Of a stretch of 9,689 nt of DNA, positions 6,636-9,689 are shown one piece after another. Where the stretch lies: positions 1-9,689 of the forward strand of contig JABCYS010000030.1 of the NCBI GenBank assembly GCA_013290085.1, written 5' to 3'. The notes under the pieces are model-generated. The model ran no database searches and was not told the origin of the DNA. It worked only from the letters and a program-made list of their open reading frames with translations. The translations under genes and the position numbers were made by a program. Position 1 is the stretch's first letter; every line of letters starts with the position of its first letter. Source of the stretch: Candidatus Babelota bacterium (GTDB lineage Bacteria; Dependentiae; Babeliae; Babeliales; JABCYS01).

Positions 6636-8912
6636 ATGGTTTTTAACAAAAAAATAAAAGCGCTCTTATTACTGATCCCTGTATTTTTGCATGCCACCCA
6701 AGAAGTTGAAACACAGGCAAGCAAAATTACCGAAACTGATAGATTCATAATGGTAGAGGGGCGAAGAATCGCGATACCAACAAATAGAACCGATATTCCT
6801 ACGGTATTACTATCTACGCTACAAAAGGATGACTCAAAGTTTGCAAATGAACAAGGTGAAAAGCATCAAATAGGCAATTCCCTTCCTGCTATCGGGCTAC
6901 TAACAATCGCCTGTATCCTTGCCTCAAATAATACTAACAATCCTCCAGCAGAACCTCAAAATATCTCCTATCTTCCACCGGAATTAGCATCATTTAACCC
7001 CCGCTATCAAGTTCAATTTTATCTCCCGGGTGCATCAATGTCAGAGGGTTATCTTATTTTACCCAAAAAGCTTTTGCCCCATGATATGGTCACCATACAT
7101 GAAATAGCAAAAAAATTAGAACGTAATAATTTTTTTAAATATCCAGAAAGAATACCTATCGAACTTCAGAATTATCTTAAGCAACAATACCTTTGTTACG
7201 GTATAAAAGAATATGATGACATTCTCCTTAAGCTTCCTAATTTTCGTGAATACATCTATAAAGCATTTACGGAACAAAACATTGAAAATGCACCTGGCTA
7301 CAAAAAAGATAACTGTCGTTTTTATGATGGACCTCTTGGCAGGATCTGTTTTTATCACGGTCCAGTTAGAGCATTATTGAATCAAGCCAATGAGCTCAAT
7401 CAAGTGGCTACTTATATTTCACAAGCACGATGGAATGATAATAAAATTGAATTACAACAATATGCCCAACAATTGGCTGTAGAAGCACAAAAATTACAAA
7501 CTTCTTGGCAGCACTTTCATTTTAACCATGACCGGATCAGTGCCATCAATGAACTGTTGCTCGATGGACCAACTACTTTCAAAAAAGAACATACGCTATC
7601 AGATAATCTCAAGAAACTACTTTCATCTAAAGAGGCACAAGACTTCGGTATCGCTAAAGGAAACGTCGTTCAGCTCCTTCTTCATCAAGAACTACTCAAT
7701 AACATGGAACGTGTTAGTCAATTACATTTAAAGCATCCTGCCAACCCTCAAATAACAGAGCTCACCAACAGCGTTATCAAATTATCCAGTTCTTCATTAA
7801 AAAATTCTCAGAAGGGCTACCTCGTTCATGCATTTGAGATCTCTGCCATCTGCAAAAATGCTATCGATGTCTCAGAAGCAATAGTAGATGGCATCATTCA
7901 AGGAGCTAGCAATTTTTCACATGCCCTTGCCCATCCCCTACAAACGCTACAAGATGCTGCTCAAGGAATAGGCAACCTCATTCTGATCAATATGAAGCTT
8001 GCAATTCAGGCGGAACAAATTAGCGATTTATCCTCTAAACACCCAGAGATGGCGCAAGAAATACGAAATGAATTGGTCGCTACTCTTAATACTGTTGATA
8101 CTTGCATAAAAGATGTTGGTGACAAACTTGCATCTCTGTCATTTACCGACGCAGTACGAGAGACAACCGCACTCGGCACAGATTTTGTTCTGGGAGCACG
8201 TATTATTGGTTGGGCAAAAGGTGCTAAAAATATTCTTAAAAGAGTAAGTCCTCTTATTAGCACTGTGGTTAAAGAAAACCAACTATTAAATAACATTAAA
8301 ACCTACTCAGCAAACATAAAAATGGCTCAGGCTGGGTGTTTGCACATAGCTAGAGATAAGGCGCTTTTGGCAAGTCCTGCTGCGCAGCGGATAAACCAGG
8401 CGATAAGGCTGAGCGGCTTTGAAGAGAAGCTCTCTATGCTAAAGAAAAGATTTGATGGTATTTTAGTGGGTTTGAAAGAACATGGCTTGTTAGAGGGGAA
8501 AAAAATGGAGATACCATATAGACATGTTTTACATACTGAAATTGAACCAAAGCTAAAAAGCTACGGTATTAAAGAAATATTTACAGGATTCCATCATGAT
8601 CATTTAGGATTCTGGGAAAAAAATGGCGTAATAGACATTAGAAATAAGAAGATGGGTCCCTATGGAACTTACGCAGCTGATATTTTCTTTCAAGGAGAAA
8701 AGTATGCTAAAACATTTTTCCCGCAAGAATGGGATGAGGTAAAAGTTATAGAGAAAATTATTGAAGCTTTCAACAATTCTGTTGTCAAAGAATTTAATGG
8801 AATCACTTATAAATTAGAAGGTATAACCACCGAAGGGATAAAAATATTTATGGCAATTGATAAAGAAGGTGTGGTTAAGACAATTTATCCAATAGTTGAA
8901 AAATTTATTTAG
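6636..8912 (+). CDS. Large secreted polymorphic-toxin-like protein with a C-terminal EndoU ribonuclease domain
   Basis: This 758-residue protein begins with a Sec signal peptide (residues 1-20, cleavage likely after LHA). A second hydrophobic stretch lies at 83-97 (PAIGLLTIACILASN). Residues about 110-400 are mostly helical, with Gln/Leu-rich, possibly coiled-coil parts (245-300). Residues 410-450 contain a His-Pro segment (HALAHPLQTLQDAAQGIG), and 500-540 form an Ala/Gly-rich hydrophobic region (TDFVLGARIIGWAKGAK). Both resemble pre-toxin regions of polymorphic toxins. The last ~135 residues are the nuclease (separate entry). EndoU enzymes cleave RNA on the 3' side of uridines. I see no filamentous-haemagglutinin, Rhs/YD, PAAR or LXG delivery domain, so the route beyond Sec export is unknown. 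The target could be a competing bacterium or a eukaryotic host. The ATG at 6636 is chosen because the signal peptide follows at once. A candidate immunity gene lies 78 bases downstream. Confidence 0.85.
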   Translation: MVFNKKIKALLLLIPVFLHATQEVETQASKITETDRFIMVEGRRIAIPTNRTDIPTVLLSTLQKDDSKFANEQGEKHQIGNSLPAIGLLTIACILASNNTNNPPAEPQNISYLPPELASFNPRYQVQFYLPGASMSEGYLILPKKLLPHDMVTIHEIAKKLERNNFFKYPERIPIELQNYLKQQYLCYGIKEYDDILLKLPNFREYIYKAFTEQNIENAPGYKKDNCRFYDGPLGRICFYHGPVRALLNQANELNQVATYISQARWNDNKIELQQYAQQLAVEAQKLQTSWQHFHFNHDRISAINELLLDGPTTFKKEHTLSDNLKKLLSSKEAQDFGIAKGNVVQLLLHQELLNNMERVSQLHLKHPANPQITELTNSVIKLSSSSLKNSQKGYLVHAFEISAICKNAIDVSEAIVDGIIQGASNFSHALAHPLQTLQDAAQGIGNLILINMKLAIQAEQISDLSSKHPEMAQEIRNELVATLNTVDTCIKDVGDKLASLSFTDAVRETTALGTDFVLGARIIGWAKGAKNILKRVSPLISTVVKENQLLNNIKTYSANIKMAQAGCLHIARDKALLASPAAQRINQAIRLSGFEEKLSMLKKRFDGILVGLKEHGLLEGKKMEIPYRHVLHTEIEPKLKSYGIKEIFTGFHHDHLGFWEKNGVIDIRNKKMGPYGTYAADIFFQGEKYAKTFFPQEWDEVKVIEKIIEAFNNSVVKEFNGITYKLEGITTEGIKIFMAIDKEGVVKTIYPIVEKFI
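8505..8909 (+). other. EndoU (bacterial) nuclease domain of the secreted toxin
   Basis: The domain covers residues 624-758. The signature HVLHTEIE puts a His at 630, in the position of the first catalytic His of EndoU enzymes (compare H-I/V-V-Y-G-D in coronavirus Nsp15). TGFHHDH puts His653 at the second, like the GGLH motif. GTYAADI...KYAKTFFPQEW (residues 677-699) matches the conserved substrate-side strand and the F-F-P-x-x-W motif; the catalytic Lys is probably Lys689 or Lys692. The GITTEGIKI (729-737) and KTIYPI (748-753) motifs close the domain, with Thr749 and Tyr751 at the usual Thr/Ser and Tyr sites. All expected active-site positions look intact. The gap between the two His residues is a few residues longer than usual. 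Confidence 0.85.
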
Positions 8913-8929
8913 ACGATAAAAATATAGAA
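8909..8929 (+). repeat. Near-repeat of an internal segment of the candidate immunity gene (copy 1)
   Basis: The 21 bases here match 9378-9398 at 19 positions. In frame 2 they read L-D-D-K-N-I-E, against L-D-D-K-N-M-E inside the immunity candidate. The segment spans the toxin stop codon, so it may be a leftover of an earlier immunity gene. Confidence 0.6.
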
Positions 8930-8958
8930 GGTGCTATGAATACAGCCCACCCTCTATA
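8923..8958 (-). terminator. Hairpin with minus-strand T tract, possible weak intrinsic terminator
   Basis: TATAGAAGGTG (8923-8933) pairs with CACCCTCTATA (8948-8958) with one A-C mismatch around a 14-base loop. On the minus strand the stem is followed directly by TTTTT (8922-8918), so it could stop transcripts coming from gpsA through the antisense of the candidate immunity gene. It lacks a T tract on the + strand, so it is a poor terminator for the toxin gene. Confidence 0.35.
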
Positions 8959-8990
8959 GAAAATCGCTTAATGCATTTAGGTTCAAAAAT

Positions 8991-9620
8991 ATGATTTACG
9001 TCATTTTAACAAGAGAGCATGGGCTTCATTGTGCAGTAAGAGAGCATGGGCTTTATTGCGCAATAAGAAGTCAAAATATGGCAGCATTTATTTTAGGCTC
9101 ATTTTTAAGTGCAATTGGCAAAGCAAGTTGGTATAGAGAATGGGCTATGGACCCCCATCAAACTGACACGGGTAATAACGCAACACTTCTCAAAAAAGAA
9201 AATGGCAAAGTGACCATTAAAATGGAGTGGCGCCACCAAGAAGCTGACCCATCATTTATAACCACTGTGGATAAGTTTATAAGCATAATAGATCAATGGG
9301 AAAAACTTTGCGCCGAAAAACCTAGCGAGATAGTTGTCTACAAAGAAGGCGATGACTTTATTTTAAAGGCAAGAAACTTAGATGATAAAAATATGGAATA
9401 TACAGTTTTGCAAAAGAGTGATGGATATTACTCCAATGTAAGCAGCTACCACGCCAGTCATTTTTCTTTTTTCATACACCGCTTGATAGATTCCCTGACA
9501 AACTGGCAGATCAAGATTTTTTTGTTTGATCATTTGATGAAGAGACTTTACGGTATTAACACTCTCGGGCAGAACATCAATCACGCGCTCAAGTTCAGCA
9601 AGCGTCTTACCCTGGCCTAA
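8991..9620 (+). CDS. Candidate immunity protein of the EndoU toxin (unrecognised family; 3' end altered)
   Basis: The open frame codes for 209 residues that match no family I can name. Position directly after a C-terminal nuclease toxin is where an immunity protein is expected, and the core at about residues 70-140 (VTIKMEWRHQ, DKFISIIDQWEKLC, PSEIVVYKEGDDFILKA) is small, mixed alpha/beta and rather acidic, as many immunity proteins are. The start is uncertain. The ATG at 8991 has only a weak upstream match and is followed by a 27-base tandem repeat (REHGLHCAV/REHGLYCAI). The ATG at 9078 has AAGAAG seven bases upstream and is a good alternative, and ATG at 9147 is possible. From about 9459 onward the frame is the antisense of conserved gpsA sequence, so residues after ~156 are probably not original. 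That the protein neutralises the toxin is inference from position alone. Confidence 0.55.
   Translation: MIYVILTREHGLHCAVREHGLYCAIRSQNMAAFILGSFLSAIGKASWYREWAMDPHQTDTGNNATLLKKENGKVTIKMEWRHQEADPSFITTVDKFISIIDQWEKLCAEKPSEIVVYKEGDDFILKARNLDDKNMEYTVLQKSDGYYSNVSSYHASHFSFFIHRLIDSLTNWQIKIFLFDHLMKRLYGINTLGQNINHALKFSKRLTLA
9011..9064 (+). repeat. Two-copy 27-base tandem repeat
   Basis: Copies at 9011-9037 and 9038-9064 share 24 of 27 bases. In the 8991 frame they encode REHGLHCAV and REHGLYCAI. The second copy ends in a perfect 14-base palindrome, TTATTGCGCAATAA (9053-9066), absent from the first copy. Confidence 0.85.
9378..9398 (+). repeat. Near-repeat inside the candidate immunity gene (copy 2)
   Basis: This is the partner of 8909-8929 with two mismatches. 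Its first three bases (TTA) also supply the TAA stop codon of the gpsA reading frame on the opposite strand. Confidence 0.6.
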
Positions 9621-9689
9621 TTCTCTTCCCAAGGAAACATTTCTTCCTTGAGTCCCCATGGAAGATAAAACCAAATCACCAACACCCGA
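9378..9689 (-). CDS. gpsA: Glycerol-3-phosphate dehydrogenase [NAD(P)+], C-terminal part only; gene runs off the window
   Basis: GpsA reduces dihydroxyacetone phosphate to sn-glycerol 3-phosphate for phospholipid synthesis in the cytoplasm. Only the last 103 codons are visible. They begin with SGVGDLVLSSMGTQGRNVSLG, equivalent to the family's G-x-G-D-L-x-x-T-x-x-x-x-x-S-R-N substrate-domain motif with its conserved Arg-Asn, followed by GQGKTLAEL, ESVNTVKSL and LPVCQGIYQAVYE. Similarity to the usual C-terminus stops after Y72-E-K-R-K76. The final 27 residues, up to the stop at 9378, are hydrophobic and unlike the family's normal last helix; they are the antisense of the candidate immunity gene. 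The gene therefore seems to have had its original end replaced. The active-site residues lie upstream and outside the window, so activity cannot be judged. Confidence 0.88.
   Translation of the reverse strand, partial: SGVGDLVLSSMGTQGRNVSLGRELGQGKTLAELERVIDVLPESVNTVKSLHQMIKQKNLDLPVCQGIYQAVYEKRKMTGVVAAYIGVISITLLQNCIFHIFII

Noticed and set aside
9011..9064. Tandem repeat as a minimal CRISPR array
   Set aside because: The copies are directly adjacent with no spacers, and no cas gene is nearby.
8909..9398. The 21-base near-repeats as terminal repeats or target-site duplications of a transposon
   Set aside because: They lie inside or across coding sequence, enclose no transposase, and differ at two positions; shared coding origin explains them better.
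1..9689. tRNA or rRNA genes, CRISPR arrays, insertion sequences or an integrase
   Set aside because: Both strands were read for them and none was seen. The accessory look of the right half rests on the toxin cassette only.

Overview
The window looks like part of a low-GC bacterial chromosome from a Gram-negative-type, probably host-associated lineage. The conserved genes are cell-wall and housekeeping genes: murG, a class A penicillin-binding protein, RNase P RNA, and the 3' end of gpsA. Between them lie small exported proteins of unknown function and one large secreted nuclease toxin. The style (compact, AT-rich, many signal-peptide proteins without recognisable families) recalls Candidatus Dependentiae (TM6) or a similar protist-associated group. 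That placement is inference; no diagnostic marker is visible.

Layout. Positions 1-1787 carry a TPR protein and murG on the + strand with an ATGA start/stop overlap. The bifunctional peptidoglycan synthase gene (1779-3668, - strand) converges on murG with a 9-base overlap. Just upstream of it, after a strong intrinsic terminator hairpin (3684-3709), sits a small Ala/Pro-rich exported protein (3735-4055, -) with the best ribosome binding site and the clearest -35 element in the window. Divergent from that is a small multi-pass membrane protein (4168-4605, +), followed by the RNase P RNA gene (4612-4965) and a stand-alone three-PASTA-domain protein with an N-terminal membrane anchor (4984-5682, +). 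murG, the PBP and the PASTA protein all concern peptidoglycan: precursor synthesis, polymerisation and crosslinking, and probable sensing or binding.

The second half is accessory in character. A secreted cysteine-cluster protein (5712-6542, -) is divergent from a 758-residue secreted protein (6636-8912, +) whose last ~135 residues form a bacterial EndoU-type ribonuclease domain. This is the architecture of a polymorphic toxin: signal peptide, long helical region, hydrophobic pre-toxin segment, C-terminal nuclease. The next gene (8991-9620, +) is the positional candidate for the immunity protein, but its family is not recognisable and its start is uncertain.

The 3' end of this candidate immunity gene and the 3' end of the convergent gpsA gene read into each other for 243 bases. 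GpsA similarity stops near 9459, so both genes appear to have lost their original ends at a recombination junction. A 21-base near-repeat (8909-8929 and 9378-9398), a 27-base tandem duplication (9011-9064) and a hairpin (8923-8958) in the same region also suggest that the toxin/immunity cassette was inserted or rearranged beside gpsA.
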